From Pseudomonas helmanticensis (GTDB taxonomy: Bacteria > Pseudomonadota > Gammaproteobacteria > Pseudomonadales > Pseudomonadaceae): 64,000 nucleotides of DNA. The notes below the pieces were generated by a model. It worked only from the letters and a program-made list of their open reading frames with translations, made no database searches and was not told the DNA's origin. The DNA lies in the NCBI RefSeq assembly GCF_900182985.1, contig NZ_FXUY01000001.1, forward strand, positions 2,604,001 to 2,668,000. The letters are read 5' to 3'. This document shows positions 32,415 through 41,374 of the stretch, piece by piece. Made by a program: the position numbers and the translations under genes. Each line of letters opens with the position of its first letter. Position 1 is the first letter of the stretch.

Positions 32415-32736
32415 ATGATAAAACCAACGCCAAACCCGCCCGAAACCGACCCGACCTCCCCGTACGAATCCCTCAACTCAAAAAAACTCCACGAAGCCGC
32501 CGACCGCGCGCTCGATCACTATCTCCGCCCGCCCGGGTGTAACCGCCGACACCAAAAACGAGGAACTGCTGGCCAATGCCTGTGAAACGCTGGCTTCGGC
32601 GAAGACCATCGCCCATGACGCCGCCGCCCTGTTGCCGGCGTCACAGCGCCGGACGCTGTTGGGGCTTGCGCAGTTGATCATGCTCGGGGAACTGGCGGTG
32701 AATCGGGTGCTGGATAATCTGGAGTTGCCGGGTTGA
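32415..32736 (+). pseudogene. DUF6124 family small protein gene, frameshifted
   Basis: The first frame from ATG 32415 begins MIKPTPNPPETDPTSPYESL and continues through KKLHEAADRALDHYL, then runs out of family and stops at 32583. The rest of the family sequence continues in the +1 frame: NEELLANACETLASAKTIAH, then LLGLAQLIMLGELAVNRVLD, to TGA at 32736. The 322-base length, not a multiple of three, and the CCCGCCCGGG run at about 32528 point to a one-base insertion (or loss of two). It may be a true pseudogene, a sequencing error or, less likely, programmed frameshifting. DUF6124 proteins occur in many paralogues in Pseudomonas; function unknown. Confidence 0.75.
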
Positions 32737-32783
32737 TGCAGGCGTGATCAACCGCTGAGTTATTCGGCGTCAGATCTGGCGCT

Positions 32784-32847
32784 TTCGCGAGCAGGCTCGC
32801 TCCCACAGTTAACCGCACTCCAGTGTGGGAGCGAGCCTGCTCGCGAA
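32784..32847. repeat. REP-type inverted repeat (TCGCGAGCAGGCTCGCTCCCACA family)
   Basis: Arms of about 24 bp around a short loop, between the DUF6124 remnant and the adhesin terminator. Confidence 0.9.
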
Positions 32848-32883
32848 GGGGCCAAAATGAGCAACGCCCTACCATCAGACAGA

Positions 32884-32923
32884 AAAAACCCGCCGCCCCA
32901 TCAACCGGGGTGGCGGGTTTTGT
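32884..32923 (-). terminator. Intrinsic terminator of the adhesin gene
   Basis: A GC stem CCCGCCGCCCC/GGGGTGGCGGG with A/T runs on both sides, 16 bases after the adhesin stop codon. Confidence 0.85.
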
Positions 32924-32938
32924 CGTTTCAGGCGTCGC

Positions 32939-35900
32939 TTACACCGTATCCACTTTCAACGAATGATCATTCAGCATCCCGCTGATGATCGTCGCCGTGT
33001 CGTGCCCGCTGGCGATCATCCCGCCCGCCCCCGGAGTCACACCGTAGTGGCTGGCGAGGTTGACGCCGGCGAGGTCGATGGTCTGGTTCGGCGTGGCGCC
33101 GGCCATGGCGCTGACGTCGATGCTGGTCATCACCGAGGCGCCGCTGCCGCTAACGGTGAAGTGCAGGTAGTCGTCGAGCGACGCGGTGGTGCCGTTTTCA
33201 CCTTGCAGCAGTTGCGACAGGTCGAGCTTGTCGGTGCCGGGGGTGAAGTCGGTGATGGTGTCGTGGCCACTGTTGCCCTTCAGGTACTGGAAGGTATCGG
33301 CACCTGGCCCGCCGGTCAGGGTGTTGTTGCCCATGCCGCCGATCAGCAGGTCGTCGCCGCCGCCACCGTTGAGGATGTCGTTGCCGAGGCCGCCGTTGAT
33401 CACGTTGTTATTGTTGTCGCCGGTCAACGTGTCGTTGAAGTTGGAGCCGACAAGGTTTTCGATACCGGTGAGGGTATCGGTGCCAGCGCCAAGGGTGTTT
33501 TGCGCACCGAGCAGACCGAGATTGACGGTGACCCCGGCCGTGGCGTGGGCGTAGCTCGCGGTGTCGATGCCGGTGCCGCCGTCGAGCAGGTCATTGCCCG
33601 GGCCGCTGTAGAGCAAGTCATTGCCGGCGCCGCCATGCAGTTCGTTGTTGCCTGAGCCTGCGGTGAGCACATCGTTGCCGTCGCCGCCATTGAGGATGTT
33701 GTCCCCCGTCCCTGCCACCAGAACGTCATCGCCGGAGGTACCGGTGAGGGTATGGCCGTCCTGATACGTGATGGTCACGTTGGCGGTGTCGCTGCCACCG
33801 TGGTTGTCGTTGGCGGTGTAGGTGCCGTGGTAATCCGGCGTGACATCGTGCGCTCCGGCGTAGTTGACCGTCATGGTCAGTTGATAATTTTCCGCCGCGC
33901 CGGTGTTGCTGCCACTGGTATTGGTGATGTTGGTGATGTGGATCTGATAGGTGCCATCGGCGCTGGCCGTGATAGTGCCGCCGTCGGCAATCGTCACGAA
34001 CGCACCACCGTTGAGCGAATACTCCATGGTGATGTGCCCGGCCGCCAGGTTGTGGTCGAGGTTGAGGGTCTCGCCCTGTTTCAGTTTGACGGTGATCAGG
34101 TCTTCATCGTTGGCATTGGCGGTGGTCACCGCGCCGAGGTAGCCGCTGACCACCAGCATGGCGGTCAGTGCCGCCGTATTGGCCGCAAACGAACTGCGCA
34201 CGTCTGCCAGGCTCTGATTGGCGGCGGTGTTGCCGGTGCCGGCGAAGCTGATCGCACCGGTGCCGGTGAAGTCCGCGCCCTTCGCCGCCCAACCGGTGTT
34301 GAACGTGGTCGGTGAGGCGTTGAGCGTATCGCCATTGGGGTCGGTGTCGTTGGCCAGCAGCAACTCGCCCGGCACCACGACATTGCTCGACAGCACGTTG
34401 GTGATGACGTGATCGTCGACTGCCACTGGCGGCGCATTGGGGATCACTTTCACGGTCAGCGTCGAACTGGCGAGGTCGCCGTCGTTGTCGCTGACGGTGA
34501 AGCCGATGTTCTCGGTGATGACCACGGCGGTGGTTTTCTGCGAGGTGTAGGTGTAGTCGCCGGTGTCGAGGTTGATCACCAGGGTGCCGCTGTTGTTGGT
34601 GGCAATGCTCACCGTGTTGTTCACGGTGTTGAAGGTGCCGTGATTGGCGCCACCGGTTGCGGTCAGCGAGCCTTGGCCGCTCAGGGCTTTCGGATCGTAG
34701 GTGTAGGTGGTGCCGTCGACGACGATGGATTTGATGAAACCGCCATCGGCGCCGAACGTACCGCCTTCGCCCAGCAACGAGCCGGTGACCGGCGCGCCCT
34801 GCACGGTGCCCGAGAGCACCGAGTTGAGCTGATTGAGGTCGGTGACCACCACCGCATTGGTGTTGGTGTGGCTGATGCCGTCATAGGCCAGCGGGTCGAG
34901 GTTGGCGTTGCTGACGCCGCTGCCGAGGCCGATCGCGTAGTTCTTGATGTTGTTGGCATCGAGGAAGTTTTTCAGCGCGGCTTCATCGCTGGTGCCGATG
35001 TCTTGACCGGTGGTGGGTTTGCCATCGGAGAAGAAGTAGCCGACGTTCTGCGCCCCGGTGAGTTTGCCAGAGGTATTGAACGCGGTTTGCAGCGCGGCCA
35101 CGGCGGCGTCGTAGTTGGTGCCGCCACCGGCATTCAGGCCGGCGAGCAGCGTCTTGGCAGTGGCGACATCGACCCATACCGAGGTGCGGTCGGTGGCGTT
35201 GCTGCTGAAGGTGACCAACTGCACTTTGACATCGCCCAGATCATCGTACTTGTCGAGCAAGGCGCTGATCGCCTGCTTGGCCAGATCCAGCCGAGACAGG
35301 CCCGGCACACCCGAGGCGTCGGCCATACTGCCGGAAATGTCGAGAACGATGAGGATGTTGGAGTCGATCTCCACCGCCGCCACCGAACGATCCGACGCCA
35401 CCGCTTTTGGCACATCGTCGACGATGTTGACGACGAGGGTGCTGGTGGTGCTGTTGCCCAGCGCATCAGTGGCTTTGTAGGTGAAACTTTCGCTCAGGGT
35501 GTTCGCCCCGTCGTTGGCGTTCGGCGTGGTTTTCGGCGCAGAGGTCAGCGTGTAGGTGTAGGTGCCGTCGGCGTTGAGCTGGATCTGCCCATAGGTGCCG
35601 GTGGCGCTGCCGACCAGGGTGTAGGTGATCGCCCCACTGCCGCCGGTGACGGCGCCGACCAGCGTGCCGGTCGCGGTTTCACCGGTATTGGTCGGATCGC
35701 TGCCGGTGACCGTACCGGGGGCCAGATCCTGGCCGTCCTTGGTCAGGTCGAGGGCTTTCTCGTAAACCGTCACGTCCTGATCGACCGAGGCCACCAGTTT
35801 GCTGTCAGCGACGTTGATGGTGATGGTCGTGGTGCTTTCATCGCCGTCGCTGTCGCGAATGGTGTAGGTGAAGGTATCGGTGGCGCCCGGTGGGCTCACC

Positions 35901-38900
35901 GAGTTCGGGTTGCTGTGATAGACAGCGTTGCCCAAGGCATCAAGGGTCAGATAGCCGAAGTTACCGTTGATGTTGCTGTTGAGGCCGCCGATCGCCGAAG
36001 TGCCGGTGTTGCTGCCGGCGCGCACGCCCACCACCGCGCCGCCCGCCGCCGCGCCATCCGCACCGGTAACGTCGTTGCCCAGCACGCTGATGTTGACCGT
36101 ACCGCCTTCAGCCACCGACCCGGTATCCGCTTTGGCCGTCGGCAAGTCATCGATGATGTTGACGTTGATCTGGCCGCTGGCAGTGCTGCCATCGGTGTCT
36201 GTCGCCACCACGTTGAAGTTCTCGGTGAGGCTATTCGCGCCGTTGCCGGTCGGGTGCGCTTCATTGTCGACCAAGGTGTAGCTGTAGCTCACCACGCCGG
36301 TCGTCGCGTTGTAGCCGGTGACGGTGAACGTGCTGCCCAGCGGCGAGGTAACGGATTGCGGGAACCCTGCCGCGACACCGTTGGTGACCACGGCGATACC
36401 GCCGACGGTAAGACTTTGCAGACCATCGAGGGCGGTGACGGTAAAGGTGCCGCTCTGGGTCAGCGCCGGCGTATCGGGGCTGGTGCCGTCGCTGAGGTTT
36501 TTCTCGTAGACGGTGAGTTCGCCGCCGTTGACGTCGAGGCCGTTGAGCACCACCGGATCGTCGTTGTTGTGGATGTTCAGCACCAGGTTGGCGGTGCTGG
36601 TGTCGCCATCGGCATCGGTCAGGGTGTAGGTGAACGTCTCGGTGCCGTTGCCGCCGCCGTGCAGGTTCTTGAAGTCGGCATCGTTGGGATTCAGCGTGTA
36701 GGTGTAAGTCCCGTTGGCGTTGAGCACCAGCGTGCCGTAGGTCCCGGTGAACGTACCGGCGGTGATCGGCCCGGCATTCGGTCCGGTCGCCACCACATCC
36801 GCGCCTTGCACGTCGTTGGTCAGCACGTTGCCGGTCAGGGTCAACTGGCTTTCCGAGGCGCTGTTGGCGTTGCTGTCGTTCACGGCTTTGGGCACGTCAT
36901 CGACGATGCTGACGACGATGCTGCTGGTGACGACGTTGCCCAGCGAATCGGTGGCCTGATAGGTGAAGGTTTCAGTCAGCGTGTTGGCACCGTCGTCGGC
37001 GTGCGGCGTGGTGGTCGCTGGCGACGTCAACGTGTAGGTGTAAGTGCCGTTGGGATTGAGGACGATCTGCCCGTAGTTGCCGGTGGCACTGCCGACCAGC
37101 GCATAGCTGATCGCACCGACCGCACCAGTGACCGAACCGACCAGCGTGCCGGACGCGGTTTCGCCGGTGCTGGTCGGGTCGCTGCCGATGACCGTGCCCG
37201 GCGCCAGGTCGGCGCCGTCCTTGGTCAGGTCGAGGGCTTTCTCATACACCGTGACATCGGTGTCGCTGGTCGCACTCAGCTTGCTGTTGGAGACATCGAT
37301 GGTGATGGTGGTAGTGCTTTCGTCACCATCGGAATCGCGCACGGTGTAGGTGAACACATCCACCGCGCCCGGGCCGCTCACCGCATTGGGATTGCTGTGG
37401 TAGACGGCGTTGCCGTTGGCGTCCAGCGTCAGGTAGCCGTAGGTGCCGTTGATGTTGCTGTTGAGGCCACCGATGGCCGATGTCGAGGTGTCGGCACCTG
37501 CGCGCACGCCGACCACCGCGCCGGTGACGGCCGGCCCGTCAGCGCCGCCGATGTCGTTATCCAGCACATTGCCGCTGACGGTGCCGCCCTCCACCACCGA
37601 CGCCGCGTCGGCATGGGCGCTCGGCAAGTCATCGACGATGTTGACGTTGATCTGCCCGCTGGCGGTGCTGCCATCGGTGTCGGTGGCGACGACGTTGAAG
37701 TTCTCGGTGATGCTGTTGGCGCCGTTGCCGGTTGGGTGCGCATCGTTATGGTCAAGGGTGTAGCTGTAGCTGACGACCCCGGTGGTGGGGTCGTAGCCGG
37801 TGATGGTCAACGTGCTGCCAAGTGGCGTGACAATCGACTGCGGGAAGCCTGCGGCCACGCCACCGGTGACCACGTTGATGCCGCCCACGGTCAGGGTTTG
37901 CAGGCCGTCGAATGCGGTGACGGTGAAGGTGCCGCTCTGGGTCAGCGCCGGAACGTCGGGGCTGGTGCCGTCGCTGAGATTTTTCTCGTAGACGGTGAGT
38001 TCGCCGCCATTCACATCGAGGCCGCTGATGACCACCGGATCGTCGTTGTTGTGGATCTGCAAGACGAGGTTGGCGGTGCTGGTGTCGCCATCGGAATCGG
38101 TGATGGTGTAGGTGAAAGTTTCAGTGCCGTTGCCACCGCCATGCAGACCTTTGAAGTCGGCATCGTTCGGGTTCACGGTGTAGGTGTAAGTGCCGTTGGC
38201 GTTGAGCACCAGCGTGCCGTAAGTCCCGGTGAAAGTACCGGCGGTGATCGGCCCGGCATTGGGGCCGGTCGGTACGCGGTCAGCACCTTGCACATCGTTG
38301 TCGAGGACGTTGCCGACTAGCGTGAGTTGCGTTTCCGATGCAGTGCCGGTGTTGCTGTCGTTCACGCCTTTTGGCAGGTCGTCGATGATGTTCACATCGA
38401 GGGTCGCGTTGGCGGTGGTGCCGTTGTCATCGACCACAGTGACGGCGAACTGCTCAGGCAGATTGTTCGCGCCGTTGGCGGTCGGATGCGCGTCGTTGTG
38501 ATCGAGGGTGTAGCTGTAGCTGACGACGCCAGTGGTGGCGTTGAAGCCGGTGATGGTCAGCGTGCTGCCCAGCGGTGTCGTCACCGATTGCGGGAAACCT
38601 GCGGCCACACCATTGGTGACTACGGCAATGCCGCCGATAGTCAGCGTGGTCACGCCGTCCAGCGCGGTGATGGTGAACGTACCGCTTTGCGTCAGCGCGG
38701 TGGCATCCGGCGTGCTGCCGGTGCTGAGGTTTTTCTCGTAGACGGTGAGTTCGCCGCCATTCACATCGAGGCCGCTGATGACCACCGGATCGTCGTTGTT
38801 GTGGATCTGCAGAACCAGGTTGGCGGTGCTGGTGTCGCCATCGGAATCGGTGATGGTGTAGGTGAAAGTTTCAGTGCCGTTGCCACCGCCATGCAGACCT

Positions 38901-40840
38901 TTGAAGTCGGCATCGTTCGGGTTCACGGTGTAGGTGTAAGTGCCGTTGGCGTTGAGCACCAGCGTGCCGTAAGTCCCGGTGAAAGTACCGGCGGTGATCG
39001 GCCCGGCATTGGGGCCGGTCGGTACGCGGTCAGCACCTTGCACATCGTTGTCGAGGACGTTGCCGACTAGCGTGAGTTGCGTTTCCGATGCAGTGCCGGT
39101 GTTGCTGTCGTTCACGCCTTTTGGCAGGTCGTCGATGATGTTCACATCGAGGGTCGCGTTGGCGGTGGTGCCGTTGTCATCGACCACAGTGACGGCGAAC
39201 TGCTCAGGCAGATTGTTCGCGCCGTTGGCGGTCGGATGCGCGTCGTTGTGATCGAGGGTGTAGCTGTAGCTGACGACGCCAGTGGTGGCGTTGAAGCCGG
39301 TGATGGTCAGCGTGCTGCCCAACGGTGTCGTCACCGATTGCGGGAAACCTGCGGCCACACCATTGGTGACTACGGCAATGCCGCCGATAGTCAGCGTGGT
39401 CACGCCGTCCAGCGCGGTGATGGTGAACGTACCGTTTTGCGTCAGCGCCGCCGAATCAGGAGCGCTGCCCAGTGCCAGGTTTTTCTCGAAAACCGTGAGC
39501 TCACCACCCTCGACGTTCAAGCCGTTGATGATCACCGGATCGTCGTTGTTGTGGATCTGCAGAACCAGGTTCGCTGTGCTTTTATCGCCATCGGAATCGG
39601 TGAGGGTGTAGCTGAAGGTTTCAGTTCCATTGCCGCCACCGTGCAGGGCTTTGAAATCTGCATCACTGGTGTTCAGGGTGTAGGTGTATGTGCCGTTGGC
39701 ATTGAGCACCAACGTGCCGTAAGTCCCGGTGAAAGTACCGGCGGTAACTGGCCCGCTCGGCACACGGTCGGCACCCTGCACGTCATTGCTGAGGACATTG
39801 CCGGTCAAGGTCAGCAAGGTCTCCGACGCCGTTGCGCTGTTGCTGTCGTTCACCGCTCTGGGCACGTCGTCGATGATGTTGACGTCGAGCGAACCGGTGG
39901 CGCTGTCGCCATTGCTGTCGCCGGCCGTCACAGTGAAATGTTCGCTGAGGCTGTTGCTGCCGTCACCGGCCGGATGCGCGTCGTTGCCGTTGAGCGTGTA
40001 GCTATAGCTGACCACGCCAGTGCTCGCGTTATAACCGGTGATGGTCAGGGTGTTGCCCAATTGCGTGGTCACCGACTGCGGAAAACCTGCGGTCACGCCG
40101 CCGCTGATCACGTTGATGCCGCCGATATTGAGGCTGTTCAGACCATCCGGTGCCGTCACGGTAAAGCTGCCGCTCTGGGTCAGCGCGCCAGGATTGGCTG
40201 CCGAACCGGTAGGCAGATTGGCTTCATTGAGGGTCAGTTCGCCCCCGGGCACGGCGAGGCCGCTGAGGGTGACGATGTTGTTGACCGGCGGCGGAATCAC
40301 CGGCGCCGGCGTGTTATCGCCGTTGTCGATGACCACGTTGTGGCGCTCTTCAGGAAACTCGGGAATACCGCCAAACCCGGCAGTGGGAAAGCCGATACGC
40401 GGATCGACGCGTCCGCCGACTTCCGTCAGCAGCACGAAACTGTGTCCGCCACCAGCCTCGCCTGGCACGCCGCCCGGCGCGTTGGGACCGGCGGCAGTGG
40501 CTTCAGCGGTTTTGGTCGGGTCGTCACCGGCGGCGATGGCTTTCTGGATCTGCTCGACGTCGGTCATCTGCGCTTCGCTCGGCGTCACCACCTCTGGCGC
40601 ATTCACGTGGCCCGCCTGATCGGCGAGCAACTGGCCGGTCATCGTCAGGCTGCTGTCGCGACCGAGGGTAAGCTCCTGGCCGTTTTGCAGATGGACGGCG
40701 ACGGCGCCTTCGGCCCCAGTGATCAGTTGATCGCCGGCAAACAGGCGATCCCCCTCAACCAGAGCGCGACGAGTACCGTCAGCTGCCTGCGCGAAAACCT
40801 GACCAATGACTTTAGTGACGGTGCCGATGAGCGTTGCCAT
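32939..40840 (-). CDS. Giant LapA/MapA-like RTX adhesin
   Basis: 2633 residues from ATG 40840 (GGAGGA upstream). The N-terminal retention module MATLIGTVTKVIGQVFA is followed by a LapG-type cleavage site, TAAG at residues 115-118. Residues 190-1800 are Ig/cadherin-like repeats with the recurring VYEKNL, NDSNTGTASE and SYSYTLDHNDAHP segments. A vWA domain (about 1815-2015) has the MIDAS motif DISGSM. Nonapeptide Ca-binding RTX repeats (GGxGNDxL, about 2357-2530) and a type I secretion signal end the chain. In P. fluorescens LapA and MapA are held in the outer membrane through the retention module and released by LapG under LapD/c-di-GMP control. Divergent TolC/ABC/HlyD genes should export it. 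Confidence 0.93.
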   Translation of the reverse strand: MATLIGTVTKVIGQVFAQAADGTRRALVEGDRLFAGDQLITGAEGAVAVHLQNGQELTLGRDSSLTMTGQLLADQAGHVNAPEVVTPSEAQMTDVEQIQKAIAAGDDPTKTAEATAAGPNAPGGVPGEAGGGHSFVLLTEVGGRVDPRIGFPTAGFGGIPEFPEERHNVVIDNGDNTPAPVIPPPVNNIVTLSGLAVPGGELTLNEANLPTGSAANPGALTQSGSFTVTAPDGLNSLNIGGINVISGGVTAGFPQSVTTQLGNTLTITGYNASTGVVSYSYTLNGNDAHPAGDGSNSLSEHFTVTAGDSNGDSATGSLDVNIIDDVPRAVNDSNSATASETLLTLTGNVLSNDVQGADRVPSGPVTAGTFTGTYGTLVLNANGTYTYTLNTSDADFKALHGGGNGTETFSYTLTDSDGDKSTANLVLQIHNNDDPVIINGLNVEGGELTVFEKNLALGSAPDSAALTQNGTFTITALDGVTTLTIGGIAVVTNGVAAGFPQSVTTPLGSTLTITGFNATTGVVSYSYTLDHNDAHPTANGANNLPEQFAVTVVDDNGTTANATLDVNIIDDLPKGVNDSNTGTASETQLTLVGNVLDNDVQGADRVPTGPNAGPITAGTFTGTYGTLVLNANGTYTYTVNPNDADFKGLHGGGNGTETFTYTITDSDGDTSTANLVLQIHNNDDPVVISGLDVNGGELTVYEKNLSTGSTPDATALTQSGTFTITALDGVTTLTIGGIAVVTNGVAAGFPQSVTTPLGSTLTITGFNATTGVVSYSYTLDHNDAHPTANGANNLPEQFAVTVVDDNGTTANATLDVNIIDDLPKGVNDSNTGTASETQLTLVGNVLDNDVQGADRVPTGPNAGPITAGTFTGTYGTLVLNANGTYTYTVNPNDADFKGLHGGGNGTETFTYTITDSDGDTSTANLVLQIHNNDDPVVISGLDVNGGELTVYEKNLSDGTSPDVPALTQSGTFTVTAFDGLQTLTVGGINVVTGGVAAGFPQSIVTPLGSTLTITGYDPTTGVVSYSYTLDHNDAHPTGNGANSITENFNVVATDTDGSTASGQINVNIVDDLPSAHADAASVVEGGTVSGNVLDNDIGGADGPAVTGAVVGVRAGADTSTSAIGGLNSNINGTYGYLTLDANGNAVYHSNPNAVSGPGAVDVFTYTVRDSDGDESTTTITIDVSNSKLSATSDTDVTVYEKALDLTKDGADLAPGTVIGSDPTSTGETASGTLVGSVTGAVGAISYALVGSATGNYGQIVLNPNGTYTYTLTSPATTTPHADDGANTLTETFTYQATDSLGNVVTSSIVVSIVDDVPKAVNDSNANSASESQLTLTGNVLTNDVQGADVVATGPNAGPITAGTFTGTYGTLVLNANGTYTYTLNPNDADFKNLHGGGNGTETFTYTLTDADGDTSTANLVLNIHNNDDPVVLNGLDVNGGELTVYEKNLSDGTSPDTPALTQSGTFTVTALDGLQSLTVGGIAVVTNGVAAGFPQSVTSPLGSTFTVTGYNATTGVVSYSYTLVDNEAHPTGNGANSLTENFNVVATDTDGSTASGQINVNIIDDLPTAKADTGSVAEGGTVNISVLGNDVTGADGAAAGGAVVGVRAGSNTGTSAIGGLNSNINGNFGYLTLDALGNAVYHSNPNSVSPPGATDTFTYTIRDSDGDESTTTITINVADSKLVASVDQDVTVYEKALDLTKDGQDLAPGTVTGSDPTNTGETATGTLVGAVTGGSGAITYTLVGSATGTYGQIQLNADGTYTYTLTSAPKTTPNANDGANTLSESFTYKATDALGNSTTSTLVVNIVDDVPKAVASDRSVAAVEIDSNILIVLDISGSMADASGVPGLSRLDLAKQAISALLDKYDDLGDVKVQLVTFSSNATDRTSVWVDVATAKTLLAGLNAGGGTNYDAAVAALQTAFNTSGKLTGAQNVGYFFSDGKPTTGQDIGTSDEAALKNFLDANNIKNYAIGLGSGVSNANLDPLAYDGISHTNTNAVVVTDLNQLNSVLSGTVQGAPVTGSLLGEGGTFGADGGFIKSIVVDGTTYTYDPKALSGQGSLTATGGANHGTFNTVNNTVSIATNNSGTLVINLDTGDYTYTSQKTTAVVITENIGFTVSDNDGDLASSTLTVKVIPNAPPVAVDDHVITNVLSSNVVVPGELLLANDTDPNGDTLNASPTTFNTGWAAKGADFTGTGAISFAGTGNTAANQSLADVRSSFAANTAALTAMLVVSGYLGAVTTANANDEDLITVKLKQGETLNLDHNLAAGHITMEYSLNGGAFVTIADGGTITASADGTYQIHITNITNTSGSNTGAAENYQLTMTVNYAGAHDVTPDYHGTYTANDNHGGSDTANVTITYQDGHTLTGTSGDDVLVAGTGDNILNGGDGNDVLTAGSGNNELHGGAGNDLLYSGPGNDLLDGGTGIDTASYAHATAGVTVNLGLLGAQNTLGAGTDTLTGIENLVGSNFNDTLTGDNNNNVINGGLGNDILNGGGGDDLLIGGMGNNTLTGGPGADTFQYLKGNSGHDTITDFTPGTDKLDLSQLLQGENGTTASLDDYLHFTVSGSGASVMTSIDVSAMAGATPNQTIDLAGVNLASHYGVTPGAGGMIASGHDTATIISGMLNDHSLKVDTV
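38060..39430 (-). repeat. 750-bp near-identical tandem duplication inside the adhesin
   Basis: About 620 bases of 38060-38690 recur at +750 (38810-39440) with only one or two differences noted (for example ACCGCTTTGC/ACCGTTTTGC). The unit equals 250 codons, i.e. two Ig-like repeats, so the frame is kept. Confidence 0.85.
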
Positions 40841-41374
40841 GTGAAATCCTCCGCTGCCGACCACCGTCGGCACTGGTAAGCGAAGCAGCCCATGGCTCAA
40901 TCGGGTTGCCGGAGGTGACGCTCGCACCCTCGACAGTTCGTTTCGCAGTGTCTGTCCGATAAGGAAACTCAAGTGCGATCAAGCACTTGTGAACCCTGAT
41001 CAAGACAACCCGCCTGCTAGCGCTACGTAACGGTGGTGAATCACCCGAGTGACAAAAATCTGTCGCTCATCGACCGCTACGCGTCCCTCCCCTTCAGCAG
41101 TACTTCGCCGTATGTCGCAAAGTGAGTGGAACTTTCCTCAAGCCTTTTTGAGCTCCCTAAAGCGCATGAAACAAAGGCTTTCGTGCTGAACAATGTGCCG
41201 GATTTTACAAAGCGCATAAGTTTTTTTCGGCATAAGCCTTATGAAAAATTTTTCTTAGCTACGCTCTAGGATGTTCTTAGCTCTGTTGTTACAAGAGTGA
41301 AACGCCTACACCTAAAAATTCCGTCAAATATTTGGCGACAGTAACGCACCATCAGGACTCAGGGAGATGCACCC
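40841..41374. other. Divergent regulatory region between adhesin and secretion genes
   Basis: 534 bases without a gene. The half near the TolC gene is AT-rich (41200-41335, with several T- and A-runs) and should hold promoters for both directions. One FleQ-like palindrome is noted separately. Confidence 0.6.
41323..41336. promoter_or_regulatory. Candidate FleQ-type palindrome
   Basis: GTCAAATATTTGGC, close to the GTCA-AT-rich-TGAC pattern of FleQ sites and 38 bases before the TolC-gene ATG. FleQ controls lap genes in response to c-di-GMP in Pseudomonas; the match here is imperfect. Confidence 0.35.

Noticed and set aside
32478..32681. Minus-strand frame across the DUF6124 remnant
   Set aside because: The plus strand shows family similarity in two frames; the reverse frame has none.
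34409..38320. 1303-codon open frame on the plus strand, antisense to the adhesin
   Set aside because: It is a shadow of the highly repetitive GC-rich adhesin gene. Its product is low-complexity and repeats with the same period. The minus strand has the retention module, RTX repeats, start site and terminator.
39077..40879. 600-codon plus-strand frame opposite the adhesin N-terminus
   Set aside because: Same reason; no ribosome site and no recognisable domain.
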